Assembly: GCA_036435485.1 (NCBI GenBank)
Contig: CM071600.1
Span: 159,972,546 to 160,036,545, forward strand
DNA length: 64,000 bases
From: Saposhnikovia divaricata
Taxonomy: Eukaryota > Streptophyta > Magnoliopsida > Apiales > Apiaceae
Direction: 5' to 3'
A program made the position numbers and the translations under genes. The notes beneath the pieces are model-generated. The model was given only the letters and a program-made list of their open reading frames with translations, did not search any database and was not told the DNA's origin. This document shows, piece after piece, positions 23,114 to 35,337 of this stretch. Positions within the stretch are counted from its first letter, which is position 1, and each line of letters begins with the position of its first letter.

Positions 23114-24352
23114 ATGATATCTCCACGAAGAATGGGAACTAGGGCTAACCCCCGTGAGTCTACCGATCAAGAAAGTCACAATCAACATAGGGAAAATCCC
23201 GAATATGATGAAGCGCAAGATGAGGATTATAATGAGCAAGAGGATTCCCAATATAGGACAACAGATGAAACCTTTTACACTGGGGAATTCGAAGAAGAGG
23301 TAGGAGGGGAAGAAACTGAAGTTGAGCAAGAAGGGGAGACCCCTGATAGAGATCCCATGGGTCAGTTTATGAATCTGCTTAGGCAGAATTTGAACCGTTA
23401 CCCCCAACCACCCCAAGGAAACAACAGTACTGTGGTAAACTCTTTCAGGGCCTTTAAGTCCCTTAAGCCCCCAGAATTCCAAGGATCAGCTGACCCAGTC
23501 GAGGCAAGAGCCTTGATAAAGGAAATGGAAAAGTCCTTTGAGATACTAAGCATTGAGGAGGCGCAAAAGACTATTTTCATCACTTACCTTCCGAAAGAAG
23601 AGGCCAACTACTGATGGGAGGCCAAGAAAAATAAGGAAACAGATGCTATAATAGCATGGGAAAGGTTCAGGCAATTGTTTCTGGAAAAGTACTTCTCGAG
23701 GTTGATGAAGACTCAAATGGAGCTCAAATTTTTAGAACTGAAGCAGAACAATTTGTCAGTGGCTGATTGCGAGGCTAAGTTTACCGAGCTATCAAGGTTT
23801 GTGCCTGAGTTTATGGATACCGAGGAGAAGAAAGCGAATAGGTTTCAGCAAGGGTTGAAGCAGTGGATCCAGAATCGGGTAGCAGTTTTAGAGATTACAG
23901 ACTATGCCACCTTGGTGCAGAAGGCATCAATTGTGGAAGTAGGGAATGATCAGATGCAGAGGGAAAGAGATAAAGGGGAGATAAAAAGGAAGCATGCAAG
24001 CATGGGCAGTGGTTCTGCAGGAGGAAAACCCCCGTATAAGTTTAATCGAGGAGGAGTTTCCCTACCTGGAAGGAGTGTGGGATTCAAACAATCTATGAGC
24101 GCAAGTGTAAGCCATGGCGGCAAGCAATCAGGAGTGTCCCATTCCCACCCTTCTCGACCTTCCTTACCAGTATGTGCAACTTGTGGGAAGAGACATTCCG
24201 GGGTGTGCAACCTGAAATAGATAACCTGCTATAAGTGTGGATGAGCGGGTCACTATATACCTCTTGCACCACGATCATCCCTAATAGCACCACTTATTTC
24301 CAGTGCAGACGTCAAGGTCACATGAGGAAGGACTGTCCAATGAGCAAACCAG
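23114..24352 (+). pseudogene. N gag with degenerate zinc knuckles
   Basis: Gag starts at ATG 23114 (MISPRRMGTRANPRE...). It has an acidic N-terminus with a 'GQFMNLLRQNL' helix, then PPEFQGSADPVEARALI and 'FTELSRFVPEFMDTEEKKA'. TGA at 23612-23614 replaces the first Trp of the conserved YWWE, and the same frame then continues to TAG 24218-24220. CATCGKRHSGVC is intact. The first CCHC knuckle has a TGA after CYKCG. The second lies in another frame after an indel and has lost its first Cys (YFQCRRQGHMRKDC). The basic Ser/Gly-rich linker precedes the knuckles as in H2. Confidence 0.85.
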
Positions 24353-24960
24353 CAGCATCAGGGGCAAGCAAAGCTACCTCCAACTGGCCACCAACTGCTA
24401 GAACTTTTAACATGACAGTGCAGGATGTCGTGAGGGACACAGACATGATAGCAGGTACCTTTTCTCTTAATTCAGTTAGTGCAAACGTCTTATTTGATTC
24501 TGGAGCAACCAAGACTTTTATATCGAGGGATTTTGCTCGTAAATTGAAACTTAAGACCCAACCACTGAGGGATTCCTTACAAGTAGAGATAGCCAACCAG
24601 GAAGTCGTTCCAGTTAGTCAGATTCACCCCGATTACAAATTAGAAATAGGGGAACAATCTTTCTATGTTGATTTGATTCCTTTTAAGCTAGGAGAGTTTG
24701 ATGTCATCTTGGGAATGGATTGGTTGTCTCGCAATAACGCTCAGATAGATTGTAAGGGGAAAAAGGTTAAGTTGAAAACCCCAGAAAAGACGAAAATAGT
24801 GTTTAGGGGGATACGACAGACACAGAAAATTCTAACCATGGTGCAAACCAAAAGATTGATACGAAAAGGAAACGAGGCTTATTTAGCTTATGTTATAGAT
24901 ACCCAGAAGGAAGCACCTCAGTTGCAGGACATTCCGGTAGTGAATGAGTTCGAAGATGTG
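24353..24960 (+). pseudogene. N aspartic protease and start of the linker to RT
   Basis: Retropepsin-like protease that would cut Gag-Pol. The active site DSGA is intact in VLFDSGATKTF (about 24485-24520), followed by the family signature 'GEFDVILGMDWLSRNNAQID'. The block is open and continuous with RT up to 25254. The start is an internal Gag-Pol boundary, so no initiation codon is expected. This is the best preserved part of the element. Without the frameshifts upstream it would be made only as part of Gag-Pol. Confidence 0.85.
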
Positions 24961-25870
24961 TTTCCACAAGATCTTCTCGGATTACCACCTGACAGAATAA
25001 TTGAGTTTGATATCGAGTTAGCCCCGGGGACGACGCCAGTTTCGAAGGCCCCGTACCAATTAGCCCCAGTAGAAGTGAAAGGGCTAGCTAAACAATTGCA
25101 AGAATTGTTGGATAAGGGTATGATAAGACCTAGTGTGTCGCCTTGGGGGGCACCAGTGTTGTTTGTTAAGAAGAAGGATGGGAGTATGAGGTTATGCATC
25201 GACTATCGAGAGTTGAATAAGCTAACCATAAAGAATAAGTACCCGTTACCCTGAATAGATGATTTGTTTGACCAGCTAAAGGGTGCTGTATACTTCTCTA
25301 AGATTGACATTAGAACTTGATATTACCAACTGAAGATTAAACATGAAGATATCCCAAAGACTGCATTTAATGTCATTTTGATTGACCAATGCCCCAACAA
25401 CTTTCATGGATTTGATGAATAGGGTGTTCAAAGAGTATTTGGACAAGTTCGTGATAGTTTTTATTGATGATATTCTTATCTACTCAAAGACGGAGGTAGA
25501 GCAACCCGAACATTTGAGGATAGCCTTAGAGATACTCAGGAAAGAGCAGCTGTATGCCAAATTCTTGTGTGCCAAATTCTCGAATTATGAGTTCTAGAAA
25601 AATGAGGTTCAATTCTTAGGGCACATAATCAATAGAGAAGGAGTGTTGGTCGACCCCTCCAAGATAGAGGCAGTTTCGAACTGGGAATGGCCGACCACTC
25701 CAATAGAAGTAAGGAGTTTCATCAGACTGGCAGGATATTATAGAAGATTCGTGCAAGATTTTGCAAAGATCGAAGCCCCGTTAACTCCACTTACCCGTAA
25801 AACCGAGAAATTTGAATGGACTGAAAAATGCGAGAAGAGTTTCCAAGAGCTGAAGAAGAGGTTGGTGACG
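24961..25870 (+). pseudogene. N reverse transcriptase
   Basis: Begins with the linker FPQDLLGLPPDRIIEFDIEL and RT block 'SVSPWGAPVLFVKKKDGSMR'. TGA 25252-25254 (where relatives have Arg) and TGA 25318-25320 interrupt it. A deletion near 25365 removes part of the region that reads TRYGHYEF in H1 and shifts the frame. The catalytic motif FIDD is present in VFIDDILIYSK (about 25457-25490). TAG 25595-25597 replaces a Trp, and just before it a small duplication repeats 'LCAKF'. The thumb 'EVRSFIRLAGYYRRFVQDFA' follows intact. Confidence 0.87.
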
Positions 25871-26457
25871 GCCCCAGTGTTGGCGTTGCCTGATGGAAAA
25901 GGAGATTTTGTGATTTACAGTGATGCTTCACATAAAGGATTAGGTGTGTGCTTATGCAGCACGGTAAGGTAATCGCGTATTCCTCAAGGTAGTTGAAGGA
26001 ATATGAGATTTGATATCCCACTTATGATCTAGAATTAGCAGCAATAGTTTTCGCTTTAAATATTTGGAGGCACTACTTATATGGAGAGAAGTGTGAGATT
26101 TACACTGACCATAAGAGCCTCAAGTACATCTTTACTCAGAAAGAGCTTAACATGCGCTAGAGGAGATGGTTAGAGTTAATCAAGGATTATGATTGTGAGA
26201 TTCATTATCACCGGGGTAAGGCCAATGTGGTGGCTGATGCCCTCAGTAGGGAAGAGAAACTCAAAATGATAACCTCAGAAGAAGAATTGGTGAGAGACTT
26301 CAAGAAGTTGGAAATCGAGGTCAAGATACCAGGAGATGGTCAAGAAAGGTTAATGGAAATTCGAATCCAACCTCCATTGTTGGAAAAGATTAGGCTATGT
26401 CAAGAACAGATAATGGAGGAAGAAGAGAACTTAACGGAAGAGATAATGACCGAATAA
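25871..26457 (+). pseudogene. N RNase H and linker
   Basis: The first catalytic Asp is in VIYSDASHKGLG (about 25910-25945). The frame then shifts. The rest is recognisable in another frame with TAG 25990-25992, TGA 26011-26013 and TAG 26158-26160: 'DLELAAIVFAL' (Glu), YTDHKSLKYIF (Asp), then 'NVVADALSR' (last Asp). The linker to integrase is acidic and ends in TAA 26455-26457. Catalytic residues survive although the reading frame does not. Confidence 0.85.
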
Positions 26458-27725
26458 GAAATTAAGTGTGAAAGAGATAAAGAAGGAATCATGAGATACG
26501 CATCAAGGATATGGATCCCAAATGTGCATGAACTAAAGGACGAAATTCTATATGAGGGACACAACTCAAGGTACTTAGTGCACCCCGGTAGTACCAAGAT
26601 GTATAGGGATTTGAAAGAGTACTACTGGTGGCCCAACATGAAAAAGGATGTAGCGGAGTGGGTAAGCAGATGCTTGACATGCCAACGAGTGAAAGCAGAG
26701 CACTAGAGACCTAGTGGACTTCTACACTCCTTAGAGATTCCCGAATGGAAATGGGAACACATAGCCATGGACTTCGTAGTAGGTTTGCCAAGGACCAAAG
26801 CTAATCATGACGCCATATGGGTAATTATAGACCGACTGACGAAGTCAGCTCACTTTCTTCCGATCAATGAAATGTATACGGTCGATGGACTAGTGGATAT
26901 CTACTTAAAAGAGATAGTGGCGCGACATAGAGTCCCAGTCACCATAGTATCTGATCAAGATCCTAAATTCAACTCCAGATTTTGGAGGAGCTTTCAAGAA
27001 TGTGTAGGAACCAGGCTAAACATTAATACAACCTATCACCCCCAGACAGACGGGCAAAGTGAAAGGACCATCCAAATGCTAGAAGATATGTTGAGAGTCC
27101 GTGCTATAGACTTTAAAGGAAACTGGGATGATCACTTGCCATTGATTGAGTTTTCCTACAACAATAGTTTTCATTCAAGGATAGGAATGTCACCTTACGA
27201 GGCCCTTCATGGAAGAAAATACCGATCTTCCTTGTATTGGGATGTAGTGGATCTAACCAGAGGACGGTTGGTAGCAGCCCAAGATCGACAAAAGAAATAT
27301 GCTGATTTAGCTCGGAAAGGCAAGGAATATGAATTTGGAGACCTAGTGTTTTTGAAGGTATCTCCTTGGAAAGGTTTAATGAGGTTTGGAAAGAAAGGAA
27401 AGCTGAGTCCTAGATACATTGGACCGTTGAGGTCTTAAGATGCATCGGGGAACTAGCTTACGAACTAGCATTACCCCCAAATTTGAAACAAGTGCACAAT
27501 GTGTTCCATGTTTCGATGTTAAGGAAATATGAGCACGTAGACATGCAACCAGACCTAACATATGTGGAGCAGCCTGTGGAAATCATAGATCGAAAGGAAC
27601 AAGTACTCCGAAACAAGGTCATCAAGCTAGTCAGAGTCTTGTGGCAGAATCACAATGTGGAAAAGTCAACTTAGGAATTGGAAAGCGCAATGCTAGAGAA
27701 ATACCCCCATTTATTTTCAGACTGA
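26458..27725 (+). pseudogene. N integrase and chromodomain
   Basis: H2C2 module (HNSRYLVHPG ... CLTC), TAG at 26704-26706, then the core with MDFVVGLP, VSDQDPKF and the Glu of TDGQSERTI. About 40 residues are missing between 'YWDVV' and 'RGRLVAAQDRQKKYAD' compared with H1. A GPY/F-like module (SPRYIGP) ends in a frameshift at about 27435. The C-terminal chromodomain ('LRNKVIKLVRVLWQNHNVE') follows, with TAG 27672-27674 in place of its Trp codon, and the natural stop is TGA 27723-27725. The chromodomain places N, and by similarity H1 and H2, in the chromovirus branch, Tekay/Del-like. It would direct insertion to modified histones. Confidence 0.87.
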
Positions 27726-27745
27726 TTCCGGGACGGAATCCTTTT

Positions 27746-27758
27746 AAGGAGGGGAGAC
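27746..27758 (+). promoter_or_regulatory. Polypurine tract of N
   Basis: AAGGAGGGGAGAC directly before the 3' LTR. It would prime plus-strand DNA synthesis. Its position next to TGTAAGAAACC defines the LTR edge. Confidence 0.85.
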
Positions 27759-30700
27759 TGTAAGAAACCAGATTTTTGGTAGAATTAAAACTTTTATTAT
27801 GTAATGGAGTATGAATGAATAATGGTTACAACTACAATGTATCAGTGGTTTAATGAATGAATGTTTAACGGATTTGGATTCAAATGTTTATATACTATGA
27901 ACAATGCAATTGGTTGACAACTTAGATTAGAATAATCTATCTCGTAGAAAGTAAGGTAGGGTATTCCAAAGAGGAAGGAAATATTCTCATGTCATCCAAA
28001 TCGATATCTGGTAGCTCATGTCATCCAAATCAATATCTGGTAGCTCATGTCATCCAAATCGATATCTAGTATAAGTCCAGTGATTCCGTAAAAGAGATAA
28101 GGAACGCCCGAAAGAGAACGAGGACATTTTTCTAAGTACAAGTAATAAAAAGAGAATAAGCAATGAATAGTGTTTTTGGTGGAAATTGGAATATTATCAG
28201 ATGACGCTATATAGAAGTATTCAGAACGGATTTCTAAGTCCGTATTGATGATCAATGGACAAAATAAGTATTTGTAAACGATATCAAATTCAGAAAAATA
28301 GCACTTTTATTTTCTCCGAGATTTCCCTGGACACTGAAGGATTTAAGGATTTATTAAAGAGATTTAAGGAATTTAAATTCAACGATTATAAAGGAGGATT
28401 GAGAATGGTAGTATAAATATCAAGAAGGTTTTCGGTAAAACACTAACAAGAAATACTTGAGATATTCCTACGAACGAGCAACGAAATTGAGCAATAACCG
28501 GACAAAGAAACAAGCAGAAAGCCAAGATACAAGCATGCGCAAGTGGATGAGATCAAGTAACCAAGTGAGTTACAAAAGCAACTAACCACATTAGCAACTA
28601 ACTAGATAGTTAGCTTACATGATATCAATCCACCACTAAAACACAACACTTGTCCACTTGATGATGCAAGAGATGACCTAATCACTTTATTAAAGCTACT
28701 TTATGCAAGATATTATCCAAAGACATCACAATAATTCACATTAGCCAAGGATTAGATCAAGCAAAGCAAAAAAAACACCATTCTCTCTCTTTTACAGACA
28801 TTCGGCCAAACCCTTAATTCAAGGATCAAAATCAAGCTTCCAACCATTGTTAAATCTCAAGATTAATTAGGTGAGTCCTATAATTCATAACTAAGATCTC
28901 CTATGAATCTTAACTTCAAATTCCATTCCATTCTTGAGTTATAAAATCATGAAGGTGGAGGATGAATAGTAACTTTCAAGAACTAACTTTAGTTTTCTTG
29001 TTTCTTTGGATGATCTAAGCTTGGTTAAGGTGTTCTAAGGACTATACAAGGTTTATTAAGGTTTATAAATACTCCAAGGAAGGTATATCTCACCTAAACC
29101 CTAGATCTTATTTTGAGTTTATTGATGTTCTTGGTGGTTTTTAGATTAGTTATGAATATGATATTATAAGCATGTAAGCATGATTATGTAGTTGGTTTAG
29201 TTGATTTAAGAGATATGATGAATATGTTGGTGAAATGAGATGTTCATGGACTTGTAAGATGTATGGTATGCCCGGTGTGGCATGGTTGTGACGTTACAAA
29301 TTTGAAAACTTTCGATTTTTAGCCGTCGTAATGCCGAAATTTCGTTAACCATTAAAATTTGTGCATAACAGTAGCCATAATTTTCTGATATTGATGAATA
29401 TATGACCTACCCTCGTAGATCTCGAGTCATAGATCGTTTTGGCGCGAGAATCGAAGCAAACGGACTTACGGTTTAGGAGTTATTATCGATTTAGTGAAAG
29501 TGGTTCAAAACCATAAGTGCGAGTTCGTAACTGAAATTGAACCCCCTTAACATGAGTAATTCAGTTGCTAATCATAATAATTAAATATTAGAATTCATAA
29601 GGAAGGTGTGAGAGAAGAGCTCATGTAAAAAGGATCATTTTCCGATTTTCTAAAAATGTTCGAATCGAGTTTAAGTACGAATGAAACCCTTTTGAGGAAC
29701 ACTTGGTTATAACTTAGAAAACGGACAATAAATCTCGAGGTGTAATCTTTGTTAGTAAACGACCGACCTTAGAATTTATACAACTTAAGTACCTACCAAG
29801 TGTAAGTGTAATGACATGCCTTAATAACGAACAAGTGTCGGATCATAGCGGCGATAATAAGAGTACACTAGAGGGTGCATAACGAGATAACTTGAAAACA
29901 TGTTTTAACCTAAGTAAAATATATACTTAGCCTTTCAAAAGCATTAAGTGATTAATCTCGAATATTTTGATTGTTTATAGATCACCGGACTGACCCAGGA
30001 CACTTTACCCCCACCAGAGTACCAGGCAAGTTTCCAAACATTTTGGAACTGTTGTTGTGATAATATATATGATTTGATTTTTGTTATACATATGCCATAG
30101 CATGCATGCCTGCTTTCAGATTATATTGTGATACTTGTTTCATGATTTGAAATTGGCTTATAAGCTGTATACGAGATATATTAGTTATAAGCCGGATAAT
30201 GCTAAGACCCTTAGTGAAGGGCATATGATCTCATTCTTCAAATATAGACCGAGAGTAAGTATTTCTTGATATATTGTGATTATTTTCTGAAGAAAATATT
30301 TAAATAAATATTTTTCCATTATTCATTTAATGAATATTATTTTGAATATTCATTTGAGTTTTATTTATTTAAAGAATATTTTCTTGAATATTCATTTAAG
30401 GTCTTATTTATTTATCGGACATTATTTTGAATATTTATTCGAGGAATTATTTATTTAATGAATATATTTATATATATTTATTCGAGGGTTATTCATGAGC
30501 AATATTCTATATTAAGAATATTCAGGAAATATTTATGATGTAATAAATATTCTTTGAATATTTATTTAATTCTTTTAACTAGTTCTTAAAATAATTTATT
30601 TTATTCAAAAATTATCTTTGATCTTCAAATACTATGTAAATTATTTGTGAGTCTTATTATTATTATTTTTATCAAGGAAGGTTCTCACAAACTCCATTCT

Positions 30701-31507
30701 TCATTCGAATCTATCTTCCAAATTATAAGGGAACCTTACTTGAGAGCTGTTATTTATTTTGTTTGACTTCCCGGTCATAAATCTTTTAAAGATATTCTTT
30801 GCACCCGCAACTTGGTTGCTATTTATCAATTGAATCTTTTATTACTTCCACATCATTCGAGGGGTAAGATTGTTGGAACAAGTCGATATCCATTAACAAG
30901 CAACAGCTTGAGAAATATTGGTGAATTTTCCTTTCCAACTAGATACGACTACTCTGTGGAGTCTTATCAACAAGTATTATACTTGGGGAAAGGAGAATGA
31001 GTCTTACGTTTCAGAGTCATGGTTCTATTCGAACTAGGAGTTGTGTAAGAGGCCGAGTAGCGCCGGTCCATCCCAATGGAACAAACCATTGGCCAGGGAG
31101 ATCTAACAGGGCGGTAGACAAGTAAATCCATCAGTTCTTCCTTCTACTGGTAGTAAAACTAATTTGAGCTGTACAATCTGCGACTGATCATCGTAAGGGT
31201 TGGAACAGCGGGCACGGTGAATACTCCAGTATTAGTTCATCATCCAAGTCTATCTATTTTCTGCAACATGTATTAAAGAGAAGTACCACTCATGTTGGTA
31301 GGGTTTGAATAACTATTACTTGTGAATCTTATAAGTAGAGACTTATTTCAATTTCATCTCTGGGACTATAACTGGTTGTGTGTGATGTGGTATTATTGCG
31401 GGGTCATAGCATGCTATTTATTTGTTTTTTATTCAAGTGCAAGTATTGTTTATGGAATATGAGACCGTAATGACCAGGTCCCCGACCCCGGATCTGGGGT
31501 TGTTACA
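27759..31507 (+). repeat. 3' LTR of element N, internally deleted
   Basis: 3749 bp, TGTAAGAAACCAGATTTTTG... to ...GATCTGGGGTTGTTACA. It is colinear with the 5' LTR except for a deletion at about 31312, where 5' LTR positions 21077-21488 are missing. That deletion removes the probable promoter and start region. Small differences include a 'aaggatttatt' insertion near 28340 and a mutated palindrome (CTACTGGTAG, 31144-31153). The 26-bp block is at 31045-31070. Confidence 0.9.
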
Positions 31508-31512
31508 CTACA

Positions 31513-31571
31513 CCTATCCTATACCTATACTGGCTTGTTTCAGTGACCAAAACCTGACAGCTCTGATACCA
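31513..31571 (-). promoter_or_regulatory. Leader start and primer binding site of H1
   Basis: The plus strand has GCTCTGATACCA at 31560-31571, the reverse complement of the initiator tRNA-Met PBS, three bases from the LTR edge at 31575. The rest is the first 47 bases of the H1 leader up to the CTACA duplication left by element N. This shows that 31575-35337 is the 5' LTR of H1. Confidence 0.88.
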
Positions 31572-31574
31572 ACC

Positions 31575-34500
31575 TGTAACGCCCCGACTTCCCAATAGTG
31601 AAAATATACTTTATAATAAAATACTCAATTATTGGAATTAATTAAATAAAATAGACTTTAATACAGGGGGATTTTACAAAATTTCGGCATGAAGTATTCG
31701 TAATTCAGACTATCCACCTGTAATTCGAACCAAACCAAATTTCATTCAAATACCAAACAACAATTCCAACTTTTAAGAAAAACCAACACAAGTTAAACCT
31801 GTCCTAACCGATCAGGTGAACCATACTGCAACGCCCTCCCGGTCAGGGGTCAAGAACGGGGCATCACTACACAAAACCAAATACATAAACCCTGCTGACA
31901 GTAATAATAAAACATAATATATTGACCCCACTATAAACCTGGATCTTTAACAGGTAGTGGTATGAAACATGCAAACTAACTAAACTAAGTTATTACATTA
32001 CAATACCAAATCCTTTATCAAAAGTTTAATACATCCCACAAATATAAATACAACTAACTGGCAATATTTCTACAAGTCTTGACTGTTGCTCAAAAGTCCA
32101 ACCTACTACCAGCTCAAAACTAGTGTGCCTAGTGTCCACAACACGCACTCCTCCTGATATAGCTCTTACGACGTATCCTCTTCTTTCTTAACTGAAAAAG
32201 GGTTAGAAACATTAGCATGAAGTGATACAAATGCTCAACAAGTGACCATATAGATATAAGAATCCACAACTGAAATCTGGGTACAATAATATAAGGTTCA
32301 CTCTTTGAACTTATTCGAATATGACAGTTTGTATTCCATTTCATAAGTAAAGAGGAAGAACAGTCATTTCTCTTTTTAAAACAATTCCATTTATAAAACA
32401 ATTAAATTTGATTGGAGGTTTTTCACGACAACGGACAATACGGGTGATTAGCCACGTAAAGTCCCCATACCGGACACGAAGTCCCTCTGGACCTTGAAAT
32501 TGGGTTCCCAATTAGGCAACACATTGGCCTTTCAAATGCTGGACTGGGCACTCCCCCAGCCTCTTACGCTAAAAAAATGCTGGACCGGCGTTACCCGACC
32601 TCTTACGCTCTCCAATCTGAAGGAATCCATAGAAAACATTTTTGACGGAATCCCTCACAATAAAACCTTTAAAACTTTTAGAAACATTTCACTTTTCGGT
32701 CCTTAAACTCACTGATAACAGATCAGCCCAGTTTAAGGAATTTTAAAATGTTTTTAAATAATAAGCTATTTTGATTTGCAGTTATAAAAGATTTATGGTC
32801 AGAGAAACATTCAGGTGGTGCATAAGGTACACAAGGTAAGGATTCAAGTGTGATTCAAAGGTATTTAAGAATAAGTACTTGCCAAGCACATGATATTATA
32901 AGGAGTTGAGGTAAGAAAATATTAATTTAAATTTTGTAGGTTTTAGGTAAACAGGATCACATCAATGAAAAGGGTCATTAGCTAATGAGGAATAAAGTAA
33001 GTGTTAGGGTTTTAGAAATAGGGTTCCAGGGGTTATGAGTAATGTTTTATTTGCATGGTTTAGGGAAACAAGCATAAGGAAAGGTTTAAATTATAGCAAG
33101 GCATAACTTATAAATTAAGGTTTATAAATTAACAAGAATTAGTGCAATGGTTGGGTATAAAGGTTTACACAATTATTCACGGGCATCAATGATAAGGTAC
33201 TAGGGTTTAAACAACAATTCATAAAGATAACTAACAGAATACAAGAGTTGAGGAACAATTTATAAGGAATAAACAACATGGTACAAAAGATTCAACAATA
33301 ATTTAAAAGGGGTTACAGTAAGTTATAAAAGTTCACACAGATATTCATAAACAGTTGAGGGAATCTGATCTTCAATTCAAGGTTCGAATCACTTGCCTTA
33401 ACAAAGTACTTTCAAGCTAGTCACTTAGTTCAAAACTCCTCAGCATTTGCCTTTCCTGTACCCCTTGAGTCTACGTCTTTCGAATCTACACAATAAAATA
33501 CTACTTCAGAATTCTATACAATATTCAACGTTCCTCTACAACGTCTAATCTTAATCTACCCTTACGATTGTCCTTAAATTTATTTACTTTAATCATATAA
33601 TATCAACTCCTGACCACTGACATAAACATATAATTATAACCAATAAGCATTTAGCAAGAAATCACCTAAATAAGATATAATCCAAACACACTCTATACTA
33701 GTAGTACTTACATATATACATGTACCTGAAAAATATACAATTAAGATTTTTAGAAAATTTTGACGGCATCCCCTTTATACGGGTGACTGCTAGTCGGAAC
33801 ATAATCGACATAACCAACCAAAATATCCACATTACATTTACAACTGAAATCCATATCAAATACCAACCAATTTGAACCATCACAATTCCATTCCGAACTA
33901 TTCATTACATATTAAATAAATTATACCAATCCGATATATATAACTCGACTTACATAAACAAAATTACAATTAAAATCTATTACATAATTATTACAATTTA
34001 ATTTGGCTCACGAATCATCATTACCAAATTTTACCCTCAACTCAAATTAAATCATCGTCGAGGGGGCAAAATCCCGGGGTACCCAAAAATGGATTCCTAA
34101 CATGAGACTTGGCGCAATATATTGTACAATTAATTAATAACTGACATCACTTAATCATTTCAACAATATCATATATAATCGAAAAGATACAAGACCGAAC
34201 CATAATCCTCAACTATACTCGCAAATTGTAATTATACGAAACTGCACACATACTAAACGCAGCAATCCGTAACTCAACCATAGACTCGTACCATATACAC
34301 ACCACACGAAGAACAATCATTCACACTAATCACATGATAACACACACACACACACACACCCTTTTTCATACACACGACCTCAACAGTTGAGGCCAAGAAG
34401 AACAGGGGAGGGAAACAATTTTTAAGATTTTGAGCATCACCCACATACACAGCCACATAACGACATACACAACATACACCTATAACCTCATAACACACAC

Positions 34501-35337
34501 GGGTTCTCTCAACAACACACACACCCATAACCAGAAAGCCACACATACTGGACACCCACCTACGTATATAAGTTTATATATCAAATATGGAGGGGAGGAG
34601 GAGAGGGTTTTGCGGTGAAATCAAACAAAACCAGACTTGTAGGAGGGAGAAGAGAAATCGAGAGTGAAAAAGAATTGTAGTAGGAACCTTCAAGAGTAAC
34701 CGAGAGAGGTCGAGAGAGAGACTGTTAATTTGGGGGAAATGACATGATTTAGGGATTTGGGGTTTAAAAGGTAGTAAAAATAGATTTTAGGGATCTTTAC
34801 AAGAATTTTCTAATTAGCAACAATTTAACCCAGCTGATAAATTGCAAAATAATTGGATAGATAATGGTCTCAATATTATTTTTGAAACGTAGAAAATAAA
34901 ATTATCTATCTCCCCATATTTTTAAAATATTTTTAGGAAAAAAACGAATTAAATATAACTTTTACAAGATTAAATCAATAAAACACAAATCAATTCATAA
35001 AAACATTTTAAAATCCTTAAAAATCAAAATAAATCCATTTAATATTTTTAAAACTCGAATAATCTAATAAAGTTAATAATGCAAAAGATTTCGTAATTTT
35101 TACTAATCCCGATGATTTTATAAAATTCTCAGAAGATAAATAAAACATGATTTAAATAGAATTTAATCCCCAAAAATAAAAATACGTAGACGTATCCGAC
35201 ACACATAAATCATCAAATAACCCATAAAAACGATATCACACATATTTTTCCTTCTCAACAATATTCACGTCATATATTTCACATTTAATAAATAAATTAA
35301 TAATTATAAATAGCAAACATTTTTCTAAGGCGTTATA
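31575..35337 (-). repeat. 5' LTR of H1
   Basis: 3763 bp, plus strand TGTAACGCCCCGACTTCCC... to ...CTAAGGCGTTATA. On the minus strand it starts TATAACGCCTTAGAAAAATG, so the first dinucleotide is TA instead of TG. The same TATAACGCC start occurs in the solo LTR at 45772, which belongs to the same family. The 26-bp GC-rich block shared with other LTRs is at 32581-32606. A (CA)n run lies at about 34339-34358, and much of 34800-35300 is AT-rich. Short frames inside it are not genes. Confidence 0.85.
34339..34358 (+). repeat. (CA)n microsatellite
   Basis: About ten CA units inside the H1 LTR. Nearby 34440-34560 is also rich in 'acacacac' and 'cacata' words. Confidence 0.7.

Larger units (their letters stand above)
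17546..31507 (+). mobile_element. N: complete Tekay/Del-like chromovirus, plus orientation, inserted in the H1 leader
   Basis: 13,962 bp bounded by the 5-bp target duplication CTACA (17541-17545 and 31508-31512). Parts in order: 5' LTR 17546-21683, PBS 21688-21699, an unusual pre-gag ORF 21842-22700, gag 23114-24352, protease, RT, RNase H, integrase and chromodomain to 27725, polypurine tract 27746-27758, 3' LTR 27759-31507. The two LTRs are very similar by eye except for a roughly 412-bp deletion in the 3' copy, so insertion is fairly recent. Even so, the coding part has about a dozen nonsense codons and several frameshifts. This is the only element in the window with both ends, both LTRs and all pol domains. 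Confidence 0.92.
4512..35337 (-). mobile_element. H1: Tekay/Del-like chromovirus (Ty3/gypsy), decayed, with four nested insertions
   Basis: A minus-strand LTR retrotransposon spread over 31 kb. Order from its 5' end: LTR 31575-35337, PBS 31560-31571, leader (to 31513 and 17545-17070), gag 17069-16291, zinc knuckles and protease 16290-15312, RT 10604-9619, RNase H (9760-9619 plus 6217-5900), integrase and start of the chromodomain region 5823-4512. Interruptions are element N (17546-31507), solo LTRs 10610-15306 and 6223-9613, and the Athila-type element ending at 4511. The 3' LTR is outside the window. H1 itself sits in the RNase H region of H2. All frames carry stops or frameshifts, so it cannot be autonomous. 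Confidence 0.85.

Noticed and set aside
34274..34555. 93-codon minus-strand Cys/Val-rich frame
   Set aside because: It results from (CA)n and related simple sequence inside the H1 LTR.
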